Source: Stictocephala bisonia
Lineage: Eukaryota > Arthropoda > Insecta > Hemiptera > Membracidae
Direction: 5' to 3'
Length of the DNA stretch: 64,000 nt
Assembly (NCBI GenBank): GCA_035578905.1
Contig: JAQJVL010000325.1
Coordinates: forward strand, 476,198-540,197
Part shown: positions 1 to 11,232 of the stretch, piece by piece
Position numbering within the stretch: the stretch's first letter is position 1
Layout: each line of letters starts with the position of its first letter
Made by a program: the position numbers and the translations under genes
The notes under the pieces: model-generated
The model's input: only the letters and a program-made list of their open reading frames with translations
What the model was told of the DNA's origin: nothing
Database searches by the model: none

Positions 1-458
1 ATTTATATTTATTTAGTTTATTATGTTATTTGTTTAGTTATGAGAGGCTACTTTAAAAAAACTAAATAAAAAAAACTAAGTGTAATATCTTATAACTGTG
101 ACAGTTCTTATCTATATTGTAATAAAGCTCTTTTATAGTTAAAGAATTTTGATTTAAATTCTTTTTTGAAGAACAAAACTAAATCCATACAATTCTCTAC
201 TGCTTTTACTATTTTTTGATATCTGACCCAGAACTTAAACAATTGTAAATTTTATAAATTTAATTGCAGAAATAAATAAATAATTGATCAATAAACAACC
301 CTTAAAATAAATTATATAAAAAATGCTTAGTATATATTTACACTAGCAGATTAAAAATTTTAAATTAACTGATCTTAGGCCATTAAAATTCTTGAAATCA
401 GAGACCTAAATATACGAGCCCTTTTTCATCTTCATTCGAAATCAGGTACAGATTGTTT
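1..458. other. AT-rich DNA, no feature seen
   Basis: AT-rich sequence with short A and T runs. I see no coding frame, RNA gene or repeat with a partner elsewhere in the window. Confidence 0.6.
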
Positions 459-565
459 TTGAAGTTAAAGGTTCAGCTATCTTCCATGATAAGGGATCAA
501 GAGTGTTGTCCTTCTATTTCCCCTCCATTTATAACATCCCCCTTACTTTTCTTGGCATCCATCCT
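459..565 (+). repeat. Dispersed repeat R1, copy 1
   Basis: About 100 bp similar to 1997-2100 in the same orientation. Both contain GGTTCAGCTAT, then GATAAGGGAT, a pyrimidine-rich block with CCCTC, and a CTTGG/CTTGGAAC ending. The copies differ by many substitutions and small indels, so this is an old family. No coding capacity was recognised. Element type unknown. Confidence 0.6.
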
Positions 566-601
566 GTTGACAACTAAAAAATTTATCGAATAGTAGATTT
601 T

Positions 602-622
602 TGTTATTATTATTATTATTAT
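602..622. repeat. (TTA)n microsatellite
   Basis: About six to seven TTA/ATT repeats. Confidence 0.8.
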
Positions 623-845
623 ATGCAGTTAATAACAAAAGCAGAGGAAGTTTACTTTCACAACGAAAATGTTTAGTAATAATACGAATGCACCCATATA
701 GGTATATATTTTGAACTATTGATATAATGAATTCATTAAATTGTTTATAGTGAACTATGCCTATACAGTAATGAAATTGGTATATATTAAAAAAAAAAAA
801 AAATTGGCTATCGGTTGAAGGCAAATATACACCAGTGAAATCTGA

Positions 846-1020
846 AAACATTAATTTCACAGCAAAGGGTCTCAAGAAATTGATCTTTGAAAAATTTTAA
901 AAGTCGTTTAGGAACAAGATACACAGTTATTACAGGGTGAAATGGAGCTTGTACACTGATTACACTGGAGTGTACACTTTTATAATGTAGAATAAACTGA
1001 TTCGACTCCCAAAGAAGCCC
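846..1020 (+). repeat. Dispersed repeat R2, copy 1
   Basis: About 175 bp resembling 3364-3575 in the same orientation. Shared landmarks are TTAATTTCA near the start, GATACACAGTTATTACAG (GATACGCAGTTATTACAG in the other copy), CTTGTACACT and TTTTATAATG. Short open frames on either strand are incidental, because the other copy does not preserve them. Element type unknown. Confidence 0.65.
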
Positions 1021-1996
1021 CAAAGAAATGTAAGAACACTAACATTGCAACTGATTAATTTATAATATGAACAATGTATAATTGGACCTGTTATGTATTG
1101 AATTTAGAACTTGTTAATTTTTAAAATAAATAAACTATTCTTAATGTGACGTAAATACTTTCAAATAGCACATATAAAAAAACTAATTTCTCTTTAACTT
1201 TTTAGTGTTAATATAAACGTAAAATTATCTTAAAACGTAAAAATAAGGAATTTATTGCTGTGTTAAATTCCGATGTCTTCAGAGACGTGAGTTAAAGTGT
1301 TTAGCAAATCGTCAGTTGGAATCAATCAGTGAATAGCTCTAATAAAATTAATATTTGCTTATTCATCATTAATTTATTCCCTTAGGAAACTATTTTTTCC
1401 CCAAAAGGATGTTATTTAAAGAGTCAATGAATTGAGCAGATTATTTATAATAACTAATTGTTAACAACATTATTTTGTTGTAAAAAAATAAAAGAATCAA
1501 AAGAAAAAAATGTTCAATATTCTGTCACTTTACAGTCCTTTCAATCCTTACATATTGACTTTACTCAGGATTTCTTGTCTAGAAGATTTTCGTACACCAA
1601 CTAGATCCAGAGTTTTTAGTAAACCTTTTTGTCAAATAAAATAACTATTTATAGTAATGATGATATACTTATTAAGTTAAAAACTTACAAACATGTCATA
1701 AGACCAAAGACTAGTCATTATCGACAGTTAATTATGAACAAAGTTCTAATTGTGAATTTAGTATGGTAACATTGTTTTTAAAGTAATAATTATAATAATA
1801 ATATTTTATTGCTGATTTTCTGCAGTTACTGTAAGTATGATTTGTTATTAATACGTATGCATGGGATATTTGAGGATCGATGTTGTTTGGACATTTTTTT
1901 TTATATACACAAATAAAGATTTCCATTCATTTTGAATAGTAGTAAGAATAAAATTGAACTTCCTAAGACAACTTTATTTGGAGATACTATTTGATT
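1021..1996. other. AT-rich DNA, no feature seen
   Basis: AT-rich, with an ATA/TAA-rich stretch near 1785-1805. I see no gene or clear repeat. Confidence 0.55.
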
Positions 1997-2100
1997 TTTA
2001 AGCTATTGGTTCAGCTATATCTTTACGATAAGGGATTGAGATTATTACCCTTCTCTTTTCCCTCTATTAATTCTAAGTTTCTTGGAACTTCCTAAGAAAC
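1997..2100 (+). repeat. Dispersed repeat R1, copy 2
   Basis: Partner of 459-565, same orientation. It shares TTGGTTCAGCTAT, a GATAAGGGAT block and a pyrimidine-rich CCCTT/CCCTC segment. Diverged by substitutions and small indels. Confidence 0.6.
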
Positions 2101-2844
2101 GGCCTTTCTTCTCCAATGAAAAATGTTTTCCCAGTCAAGCCTTAAATTTCATATATTGTGTTCACATTTGGAATAACTTGTAAGTCAATCGACTATTATG
2201 TTTTTCTGTCCATCCATACCCGAACCACCGTCTCAGCTGAGCGATACTGCTCCATATATTATGATAGAATACATAACTGTACAAATAACAATGGACTCTA
2301 TAAATATATTTACGTTTCTCTCAATACTTGAATCTTGCCAGGATTTTCAACAAATAGAGAATTCTCTTTAACATTATTTAACAAACGTCGAAAATATCTT
2401 TAACAAACATACAGGCCTAATCAACTTGAGCTGAGTGTAATCAAACACGACATTGATAGATTACAAAACAAGTTGTACGGAGTTAGTAAATCCACGTCTG
2501 ATGAACGTGAATCTGCTCTTACTTACATTATACAACACCCCTCAGTTATCACTGTCTAAATGGCGAAGTAACGAGATCGCGTAAACACTACCATTAAATA
2601 GATATTGTTAATTAAAATTAGTATTATCATTACCGATTCTTATATAACAGGGAAAAGGTAAATGTTTAATGGAACGAATGGACTAAATTTAAATATAAAC
2701 GATTAGTACGTTATGTATGGATGTATTTTTTTGTGTGAAAAATGATGAAATACATACTATTCAAGCACATATAATAAAAAAGTCACTATAAATTCATTTG
2801 TAAACTAAAATATACCCTTTGTTTTAAAATCAATTTGACCACCA
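2101..2844. other. AT-rich DNA, no feature seen
   Basis: No recognisable gene. A short segment near 2425 (TTGAGCTGAGTGTA) also occurs in the R7 repeat at 12.46 kb, but I could not extend the match convincingly. Confidence 0.5.
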
Positions 2845-2985
2845 CACGTATATGGGTTGATAGGTGAAATAGTACCACCGTTTACTTGTATGGATGGGTG
2901 GGAATACCAGTACCACAATATGTGTGTGCTGGGTGGGAGGGTCAAAACCATTCCACGTGTATGAGTGTGTGGGTCGGTAGAAAGA
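2845..2985 (+). repeat. Dispersed minisatellite M, locus 1
   Basis: Several degenerate units of a roughly 33-bp motif: (T)ACCAC, then a GTATG/GTGTATG word, then GGTGGG and a GGGTCAA-like end. G-rich strand is plus. The same unit recurs at about 5.0, 15.9, 33.3, 48.0, 50.7, 51.1, 55.9 and 63.4 kb. A 74-codon open frame here (2886-3110) is an effect of repeat composition. Confidence 0.65.
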
Positions 2986-3363
2986 AGCCTTCTCTATCAC
3001 TTAATTTGAGAAACGACGGCTTAAAGGTGACTTCCGAACCACCACCAGTGATGAACAATTTCCCTGACCAGACTCCCACTCAAGGAACTACCACACTCGA
3101 TATTGCTTGACGCCATCATCTTGCGATAACGTTGTAACCCTCCGGTCAAGACATGCATCATTCAAATATTTATTTACTTATGTAGTAGATCTCATAAAAT
3201 TCTAACTTTGGATGATTATTTATGGAATAAAATTAATTTATATTCTTCACTGTAAGTTTTGTTCGACTATGCTTACCAGGACATTGAAGATATTGTGTAA
3301 ATCTTAGAAAATTAATCACCTTTGAAATATGATTAGTAACCGAAAAAATACTCAGATGTAAAA

Positions 3364-3575
3364 TCAGTGAAACCTGAACGCCTTAATTTCAGAGGGAAGC
3401 GTCCTTCTAAAGTGATCATGAACAATCCAGCAGAGTGTTTAGAAACGAGATACGCAGTTATTACAGAAGAAAGGTGGGGTTGTACACTTATTACACCGGG
3501 AGGGGTGGGAGAATTTTATAATGCTAAGGAGATAAACTGTTCTCAGCTCTCAAGGGGTTCTAAAACTACATTATT
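3364..3575 (+). repeat. Dispersed repeat R2, copy 2
   Basis: Longer and more GC-rich copy of 846-1020, containing GATACGCAGTTATTACAG and TTGTACACTTATTACAC. A 72-codon open frame (3367-3585) lies over it, but copy 1 has stops in that frame. I do not call it a gene. Confidence 0.6.
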
Positions 3576-4974
3576 AGGTAATTAATACATAACTAAGTGA
3601 AATGTAATTAAAGCTATATAGTCAAATTTAGTATATTTTGCCTTTAACTTCTATACAATACAATGCAAAAACATTTAATTATCTTTAGTAATGATGATAA
3701 TGGAGCTGAATGTGAGGCAGATATAGGGTTGATGACATTTTTCCGATTCCCCTTGAGACGTGAGTTGGCACTTATTAATCGTCAGACCAGAGCTGTAATA
3801 TAATCAACAAACGTTCTTTATTATTTATGTCCCGCTTTTTATTGCATTGATATAAAAACCAAACTTCCATTATTTTAATATCCTATTTTACATATGATTA
3901 ACACGTATTTTTTATATATTCTTAAATTAAAATTAAATGGAATACTGTAACTATGTTCTATTATTCATTTTTAAAGCACAAATAAATTTCTCGTCCAATG
4001 TTAAAAACTGTCTGTCTTAGATTATCAGCTGTTTGTTTTGTGGTCAATTGTGGAGCGCTAGTGTAGTCCCATGTAAATTTAATGCAACCTAAACCAGCTG
4101 TGGTTGCGGGCCTCACTAACTAACAAAATTACTGGCTCAAATATTCCTATTACATAAGATACATATTTGTTATAATCAAGGGTTCTATTAAAAACTTATT
4201 CAGAACTCATTAAGGAGTGACGTCCATTATTGTGACTCATGAAATAGCCAATATGCCTGTAATAAAATATAACTTAATTTGTATTTTATAAATTAAATTT
4301 TATATTTCATTAAAGTTACACATAGATCTTATTTGCAAGAGGAACAATAACCGATATAATTTTGATTCATTAGTTATGATTCATATACTAAAAAATTTAT
4401 TATGAAAAATTGCATTTGTTAAGACAATAATATATTTAAATCATCCATATCTAGAATATTTGAGACTATTAAACAGTATTAAATATTTTCACAAGCCAAC
4501 AGTCAAGTTATGATATACGGGTGTCATAAAATGTTAAAAAAAAAAAAAAAAGTTTTCCATACACATGGCGTAGTTTGACGTAAGTTATAAAGATCCATTA
4601 TCACATCATGATGGCATTTGAATCTGACGCTGTACTTACGTTTTATTACGTTCGGTCAAAAGTACTTTGATCCTTAAAGACTTTTATGACGAAACTTCTT
4701 TAAACTTTTATTCTCGATTGAACAAATAAAATGATACCCCTCACTGCTTCACTTTAAATGCACAAGCTTATAATAGTCTTGTAATAGAGTTTCAAAATTT
4801 GCTATGGTGTGGTATTAATTACAATATATTGATTTGTATTTAAATGAACTGCTACGGTATCCATCCAGAACTGTTATAAACAGCATTTAAATAAAATTTT
4901 ATATTACCACTGTTTGTACCACCTATTATTACGGTAGATCATCTAATAATGGGTGAGCTGTAGTGATATGTCCA
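3576..4974. other. AT-rich DNA, no feature seen
   Basis: No gene recognised. Contains a 15-16-bp A run near 4536-4551 and otherwise ordinary AT-rich sequence. Confidence 0.55.
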
Positions 4975-5145
4975 ATGTTATCAACCAACCCTGCCACCCA
5001 TACATGTGCCACTCTATTGACCCACTAACCCACCCATACGCGTAGTACATTTGTATTGACCCACCCATAGACGTACATTTGTATTGACCCACACATACAT
5101 GTAAGTTTGTACTGACGCACTCCCCATACATACATACAGTATACA
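4975..5145 (-). repeat. Dispersed minisatellite M, locus 2
   Basis: The longest copy of the M minisatellite, about five degenerate units. It is read here on the C-rich strand: TTGACCCAC, CCCATACATG and ACATTTGTATTGACCC recur at roughly 30-38-bp spacing. The last unit ends at an ACAGTGGTA word (5138-5146). A 62-codon minus-strand frame here is incidental. Confidence 0.75.
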
Positions 5146-6856
5146 GTGGTATTTATAACTTATCATTCTTTACTTTAAGGATTCACTAAACAGAATTTCA
5201 TCCCCTTTCAGAGGTTAATTGTGCCGACTTCACACCTCACAACGGGGTGGCTGTGCAGGGAAATTCCTTTCATCCGTTTTACAGAACACCCTCTTCCTTC
5301 CACCTCGTAATTAAAGACGGGAAGCAAGTAGACATTTTAAAAGTCCCTGTATAGGCTTATAAACTCTGGTCCCAATAGCTTATTAGGGTGTGTTTTAAGT
5401 GAAATTTTTAATGGAAAGGCAAATAACTCATTGGTAGATTTAATATTATAATGCAGGTTTGGAATTGATGCATTGTAAAACATTTACGATAAAATTACTA
5501 ATTTGTATTAGAAATATTATACTTTATATAATGAATGTCCCAACTTCTCATGAGCGCGCTCAGAGGCATTCAGTGTTGCCAAGAGAACTGCGTTTGACAT
5601 ACGACAGACAATAATAACTTTTCAGGCAGAAGTTCACCTGAACAGGTATTTTTAATTGCTTCAAACAATAATACAGCTTAACACTAAAAAATTAATGAGG
5701 TGAGAACAATCTATAAATAATAGGAAACAAAGAAAAATAAGACAATAATACATTCAACGATTATAATCTGTTTAATAACACTCAAATTGACAATATCAAA
5801 AAAGTAGTTTATACAACAGGTTTATTTAGAGAACTAAAACATGGCAACAATGCAAGACAACGTGGTAAGACGCAAGAGACGAGTTTTTATAGTTGCAGCT
5901 GGTTTACATCGTCACGCAATTGGTTGGAATTACCAACCCCTCGTAGTTCTAGTATTTGCCGTTAGAGTATTCTGAAGTCAAGTCAGTACATTATAAATAA
6001 ATAAACTGCAAATAAGACAATCGGGCCGATTTCGAGAAATATTTACTCAAGCAAATATTTAACATCAAGATTTGAAGTTCAATCTTAATTCGTAATAGTA
6101 TTTTCAAACTTTACCGAAAATTTATTCTAGGGAAAATTATATCCAGTATCTTGTGAGTTCAGTTGTATTATAGTTGCTTCATATTGATATGTATTGCTCG
6201 TATTTGATGAAACACGCTTGGTGTATTGAACTTTTCTTTTGAAGTACAGACTTTCATTTGCATTATAAAATACTTAAATTGGTTATATTTCACAAACATA
6301 TGTAGGCCGATTCTTCCTACAATCCCGAAGCCAAAACCCCTGAACCTACAGACAGGGTTCTCTTGAGAGATTTTCGGTCGCTCCATGATAAACCTTTTCC
6401 AATTGAAGTCTAATGTTTTTGTTAATTGATTTTATGAAACTACTCGTGGACGGATATAAATAATTTGATTGAAGCTAATTTTTGTGGCATGCTGGAGCCT
6501 CACTTTGAACTCAAGATTTCAGTTTTCAGCGAGATTGAACACTCTTAAAAAGTCAGACAGGAAATGAAAAGGTTTAGAAATCAGATGTTTATTTACTACT
6601 TTTGCTTTCAATTACAGCTGTTAATTTGTACAATAAACATTAGATATGTACGTTGCTGCTGAGGCCAGAACATGATTTATAAAAACTGTTACACATCTTT
6701 TCTTTACTTTTCTGGTTTTATTGACAACTATTTCAAGAATTGAAAATCGATAGTGACGGTAATTTTGCTTATTGCTTTCCATTCGTTTTTTTTATTTATA
6801 AGAACTTTAAGTGATAGTAAATAATGAAGCGTTTAGGGTTTAGGGTGGGAATTGTA
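5146..6856. other. Unannotated; one GC-richer block and a 12-bp palindrome
   Basis: 5,200-5,400 is GC-richer than its surroundings but gives no recognisable protein. TGAGCGCGCTCA at 5551-5562 is a perfect 12-bp palindrome with CpGs. 6168-6386 has an open minus-strand frame with no recognised domain. Confidence 0.5.
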
Positions 6857-6904
6857 TTAAATGCTATTTGTTTGAAACCACCTTTTTCAACAAATAGCAT
6901 TTAA
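6857..6904. repeat. Short hairpin, 16-bp perfect arms
   Basis: Arm TTAAATGCTATTTGTT (6857-6872) is perfectly inverted at 6889-6904 with a 16-base loop. GAAGC and GCTTC near 6826 and 6912 could extend the pairing with a mismatched interior. The left side contains two TTTAGGG words (6833-6847). Confidence 0.7.
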
Positions 6905-6984
6905 CAAAAAAAGCTTCTTCATTTAACAAAATACTGAAAGTAAACAAAATCAACAAATATGAGAGTGTTGACCTTGTGCACAAA

Positions 6985-7560
6985 ACATCTTAAAGAACAA
7001 TTTTATATTTCTGTTTTTCAACATTCCTTTCTCCGTTCCATATTTTGGAAGGCCATTTCCGCTCTAAAGACTTACCAATTAAGGTTTGCATACCAGAGTT
7101 GTAATTTCCGTGGACCTGCCTTTCGTGAACAAGCTTTTACGTCGGTTTAATTAAAGCATTTCTTGCTTTTTTTGTTTTGATTATTCTGGATTACAAACTA
7201 ATTTAATTTTTAAGCTAAATAATATTACCGTGTATTCCCTAAACAAATGAGTTTTTGGTTTTTTTAACTTATTTAATTAATGAAACACACTATTGGTAGT
7301 GTCTCACCAAAAATACATTTCCGACAATCTCAACATTTTGGGTGAATACAAATGTTTGTGAGTGTTATTCATGGTACTTTAATATGATTCAAGATTTGAA
7401 GATGGCTATCACAGATAAAATAATCGTTTTTACAGTGGTGTTATGATGTTCCTTTTTGTATTGTTAATCTTAAAATAATGGAATGAAATGACAAATGCTT
7501 AAAGGGGCAAAGTTAGGACTGTGAGTACTCTCTAACACTTAACCCAAATTTAAAAGACAT
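6985..7560 (+). repeat. Dispersed repeat R3, copy 1
   Basis: Resembles 24420-24755 in the same orientation. The best blocks are 7030-7145 (GGCC, TTTCCGCTCTAAA, ATACCAGAGTTGTAATTTCC, GGACCTGCC) and 7475-7530 (GAATGAAATGACAA, GCAAAGTTAGGA). The segment between them is less similar. A 63-codon frame at 6959-7150 is not conserved in the other copy. Confidence 0.6.
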
Positions 7561-8211
7561 AGTACTTTGACTCTTAAATTTTAACAGATATAGCCGAAGG
7601 CTAGGTGGTTTTAGGTAAAGTGATAAGAGTGTGAAAGAAGTAGATAATATACCTCATAAAATGTATCCTTAAACATCTGTCATTTATACGTTCTTTTTTA
7701 TATATTAAACAATAACATATTTACATGTAGTGTTCAATCAAATGTATTTTCAAACACCAATGTCCTGAAAACTAAAAGAAATACACAATTCAACTATTAT
7801 ATAACCACAAAAAATGTGTATACAGAAAACATAAATAATTTAGGATATCCAATTGAAGAATATTTACACGGTAACACAAGTAAAATAAAAATAAAAGTTC
7901 AACGTACAACGAGGCGAAGAAAATGAAGGGCGAACCAGAGGTTTGCAGGGGTTGCAATTCAAGAAGTTAATTGGCCCTTCACATATTTTAGGGAGGAAAT
8001 TACTCGTTAAGGTAAGGGAACGGTTGATGGGAAGTGAAAAAGTGCAGGAAAGGTGAAATGCAAATTATTGTGGAGTTTGTATTAGGTAATTCAAATACAT
8101 GTCTCTTTACGCATATATCATTTTAGTGATGTTGAAACAACTTCGACACGAAGGCTTGAATGTTAACTTACCTCTAAACGTGTAATGACGTGCCATCCCA
8201 CAGCACACACC
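7561..8211. other. AT-rich DNA, no feature seen
   Basis: Nothing recognisable on either strand. A purine-rich stretch lies near 7,905-8,060. Confidence 0.5.
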
Positions 8212-8285
8212 TCCTCTTATCTGCATTATGTATGAACTGTCTGTGTAAATCACAATGCAGAACTGTTAATGGTCTTCCCTTTGTA
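8212..8285 (+). repeat. Dispersed repeat R4, copy 1
   Basis: The core TGCATTATGTATGAACTG and the following GTAAATCACAA match 29385-29440 in the same orientation. Only about 70 bp is alignable by eye. Confidence 0.6.
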
Positions 8286-8608
8286 ATACAGTGCTATGTT
8301 GTAATGTGTAGGTATGCACCAGAAAATATAGTCCAATCACAATAGGTTTAAAAGATTTCAGATACATCACAAAAACAAAAATGCTGAAAATATTACATAA
8401 GAATCGTCAAATTGATATGATCAAGTTCCACATGGCTATTATGCCACAGATAACTAACTGTACATAGATTGCTCATTGTATAAGGGAAAAATGCTATCAT
8501 TTATTCATCCTGGAACATGCACTCAACCTGTAGCTCCATACGTGTGGCATTGTCATATTAGGGAGCATCATTTAGACACAGTGTTGATGATGTGGCAACG
8601 GCGCTTAG
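8286..8608. other. Unannotated
   Basis: The region includes a 63-codon open frame (8476-8667) whose product I do not recognise. Its C-terminal part overlaps repeat R5, so I leave it uncalled. Confidence 0.5.
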
Positions 8609-8668
8609 TCCACAACGCTCGACGCACTCCAAGGCGGACAGTCCACAAACTACAGAAATCTACGTGAC
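8609..8668 (+). repeat. Dispersed repeat R5, copy 1
   Basis: GTCCACAA, then TCGAC, then GACAGTCCACAAACTACAGA, matching 34475-34535. The perfect core is about 25 bp. Confidence 0.6.
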
Positions 8669-8733
8669 ACTGTTTTCCATAGTGACGAGCAATCTGTTTG
8701 TAGTTAATTTATGTGTGATTTTACTTTATATAT

Positions 8734-8787
8734 AAATTCCTAATCGTCACTATAGTGACGTATAGGAATTTCGTCACTATAGTGACG
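8734..8787. promoter_or_regulatory. Two perfect CRE-half-site palindromes
   Basis: CGTCACTATAGTGACG occurs twice, at 8745-8760 and 8772-8787. It is a 16-bp perfect palindrome made of two inverted CGTCA/TGACG half-sites. The first sits in a longer imperfect palindrome (8734-8771, one 2-bp mismatch on each side). Further half-sites occur at 8680 (GTGACG) and 8793 (CGTCAC). TGACG is the half-site of CREB/ATF-type bZIP proteins. That a protein binds here is inference, and no gene was found nearby. Confidence 0.45.
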
Positions 8788-9067
8788 TATATCGTCACAA
8801 TACAACACCAGGTTGAAAATTGTATTATATAACCCCTTAAGTATTATAATAATATTCATAGCTCGTAAGAATTAAATCAATATTATTCAACTCTTCCTTG
8901 CGTATGCATAATGTGAATATTGAGTTTAATCTGGAATATTTGACTTAATCGTTAAATTTAGTTATTATTCAGAGATAGAGTTCCATATTTAGATAAACAT
9001 CACTACAAATCCCTTATATTAATGCAAACATCCGTATTGAAGTGACAGGGTAAGTGAAGCATAAAGG

Positions 9068-9756
9068 TGTGTCAGTTTACTGATTGCTTTGATACCTCGT
9101 TTGTATTAAACCTGGACTGTTATACCTTCTACCTCTCTGTAATGTGTGAGTTTACCAATTTCAATTGGGAATTTTAATTAATACCTCAGTCATTGAAAAT
9201 AAAGTATCACTGGCAACACATCAGCCAGACCTGAGAGTAAATAGAGCAATAGATAGTTTATCTATATACTGTCTGGCCTGACCACAACCTACAGGGGATG
9301 CCAGTCACTTAGTGGTTGCTTTGATAGCTCGTATAGATTACCCCAGTGGATGAAATTACCCCAATACACCTCATACAAATAATATTGTGCGTATGTAACA
9401 TTTGCATTTGGGAACTCTAATTTTTACCTCAGTAATCGAAACCAAAGTATCACTGCCAGCACATCCGTCAGTACACAAAGTAAATAAATAGATCAATAGG
9501 CAGTTTATATTTTTACTCTGTGGTTTGCTAACGCTACGAACAGCCAACGAAACCTGCAGGGGATGCCAGTCAATTAGTGGTTGTTGATCTGATAGCTCGT
9601 ATAGATTATCCTAGTGGCTAACAACCCCCAATACACCATATACCAATGATACTGTGTGTACCATATTGTATTGGGGAATTTTAATTTTACCTCAGTTATT
9701 GAAAACAAAGCATCACTGGCAGCTTTGTGGTTGCTTTGATACCTAAATTTCGCAGC
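9068..9756. repeat. ~250-bp tandem repeat, about 2.9 copies
   Basis: Anchors GGGAATTTTAAT (9167), GGGAACTCTAAT (9410) and GGGAATTTTAAT (9674) show spacings of 243 and 264 bp. Each is followed by ACCTCAGT, AAAGTATCACTG and CACATC (the last unit is truncated). Each is preceded by a GCTTTGATA(C/G)CTCGTAT block. Units differ by substitutions and indels, so this is an old local duplication. No coding frame was found. Confidence 0.8.
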
Positions 9757-10782
9757 CTTGGTGTTGAAACTATTATTACTTTATTACTAAAATAGAGCAT
9801 AATAATGAATTATAAGGAACATATTTGTTTTATCATTCATTTACATAAATTCTTTAATGATCTGCCTGACATTGAGGTAGTTTAGGAAAATAATACTTGT
9901 CGAAGAAAGCACCTATCTGAATAAATATTATAATAACAAAAACGTTTTTTTCTCTTATTGGACCATCCTTTACGTATTAAATACTTACTTCCAAATTAGT
10001 CTAATACACAATTAGATAACAATTATTCTGAATTTTTACAATTAGGTTATTTCGATCGTGTCTTAAAATGACAATTTCAAAAGCTTGAAAAAGTGAAGTT
10101 AAAATCTACTATGGAACTTTTATAATTACATACAAAGAAAACTATTTATGAATCTATATATTGTCCTTTTTAATGTACTAGCAACGTTGGTTGATATGCA
10201 AATAGTTTGCTATAAGCCATTGATTGTTATGATTTACCATTCTCCACTTATATGTACAGTACTTTCATTTTCCCACAACTGTTCGAAAATGATTCAAAAT
10301 AGTCATCTCCTCATATGGATATTAATTCCAACTAAGACTGTCATAAGGTGTGATAAGAGGTACTTCCGACCATTAAATATGACATAAGTTGATGACCAGC
10401 TGATGTACGGAAAAAAATCGTTTCTAATAAACTGGGAAGCTGGTTGAAGAGGTGATAGTTTAAAAATAAGTTGCTAAGAATAAAACGGGTTATGTCATAA
10501 GACTGGGAGATTTAAATGTTAAAGCCCTCCTACTTGTTAACAAATAATTGTAGTAACTTGTTCTACATAGGTACGAGGATAAAAAGCTTTCAATTACTTA
10601 TAATTAATTAAAATGCTCTAAAATGTATAGTTCTAGACGTATTTACACTAACTAGTATTTACATTGGTATCATGAGCAAGTCTTCAAAATAACTCTTCAT
10701 ATATACTAATATTGATTCAGTGATATATGTTTTTATTTATCAAATATTTAATTCTTGCATATGTTCTAACATACAAAGTGAA
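9757..10782. other. AT-rich DNA, no feature seen
   Basis: A 79-codon open frame at 10148-10387 is hydrophobic and AT-driven, with no recognised domain. Not called. Confidence 0.5.
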
Positions 10783-10935
10783 TGAAACGTTTCATAACGA
10801 AATAACAATCTTTGAAGTGTTAAATACACAAAGAGAACATCGGTCTGTTGTCGAGTGTAATCAAATTCCTGGAAAGTGAGTGGTTGTTTTTTAATTACAT
10901 CTGACTTCTGTTTTTACGACTCTGTGTTCAACCAA
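10783..10935 (+). repeat. Dispersed repeat R6, copy 1
   Basis: About 150 bp found again, inverted, at 44171-44316. The core CTGTTGTCGAGTGTAATCAA is followed by ATTCCTGGAA, TTTTTTAATTAC and TGACTTCTGTTT, all present in both copies. The two copies are about 33 kb apart. No coding content recognised. Confidence 0.75.
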
Positions 10936-11108
10936 CGTTCAATGAAAGATATTGCATTACTGTTTTATGAAAGTCAAAGCTAGTATTTTAAAACAAGCTA
11001 TCGACAACCAATTTTAGGATTAATTAATTACCAAATCATCATTCTTCAAGCTCTTTCTTTACCGGATTTATAATTTAATGTTATAGATGAATCAAACACT
11101 CAAGTAAT

Positions 11109-11232
11109 TATAGTTTTTATTTCGTAAGGCCTTTCGGTAACAATGTTAAAATCTTCAGACATACACAAACTAAATTTAATTTGTGTATGTCTGAAGATTG
11201 TTAACGAAAGGCATTACGAAATAAAAACTATT
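11109..11232. repeat. MITE-like hairpin
   Basis: Imperfect inverted repeat. Left arm 11109-11169 has TAGTTTTTATTTCGTAA, then GGCCTTTCGGTAACA, then ATCTTCAGACATACACAAA. It is mirrored at 11180-11232, with 8 extra bases in the left arm and a loop of about 10 bases. The inner 21-bp stem around the loop is perfect. The size and single-hairpin form resemble a miniature element, but no target duplication was verified. Confidence 0.7.

Noticed and set aside
2400..2530. Additional copy of repeat R7 (TTGAGCTGAGTGTA)
   Set aside because: The match does not extend beyond about 14 bases.
6833..6847. Two TTTAGGG words as telomeric sequence
   Set aside because: Only two copies; chance in AT-rich DNA.
8476..8667. 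63-codon frame as a small gene
   Set aside because: Its 3' part overlaps repeat R5 (second copy at 34.5 kb), and no domain is recognised.
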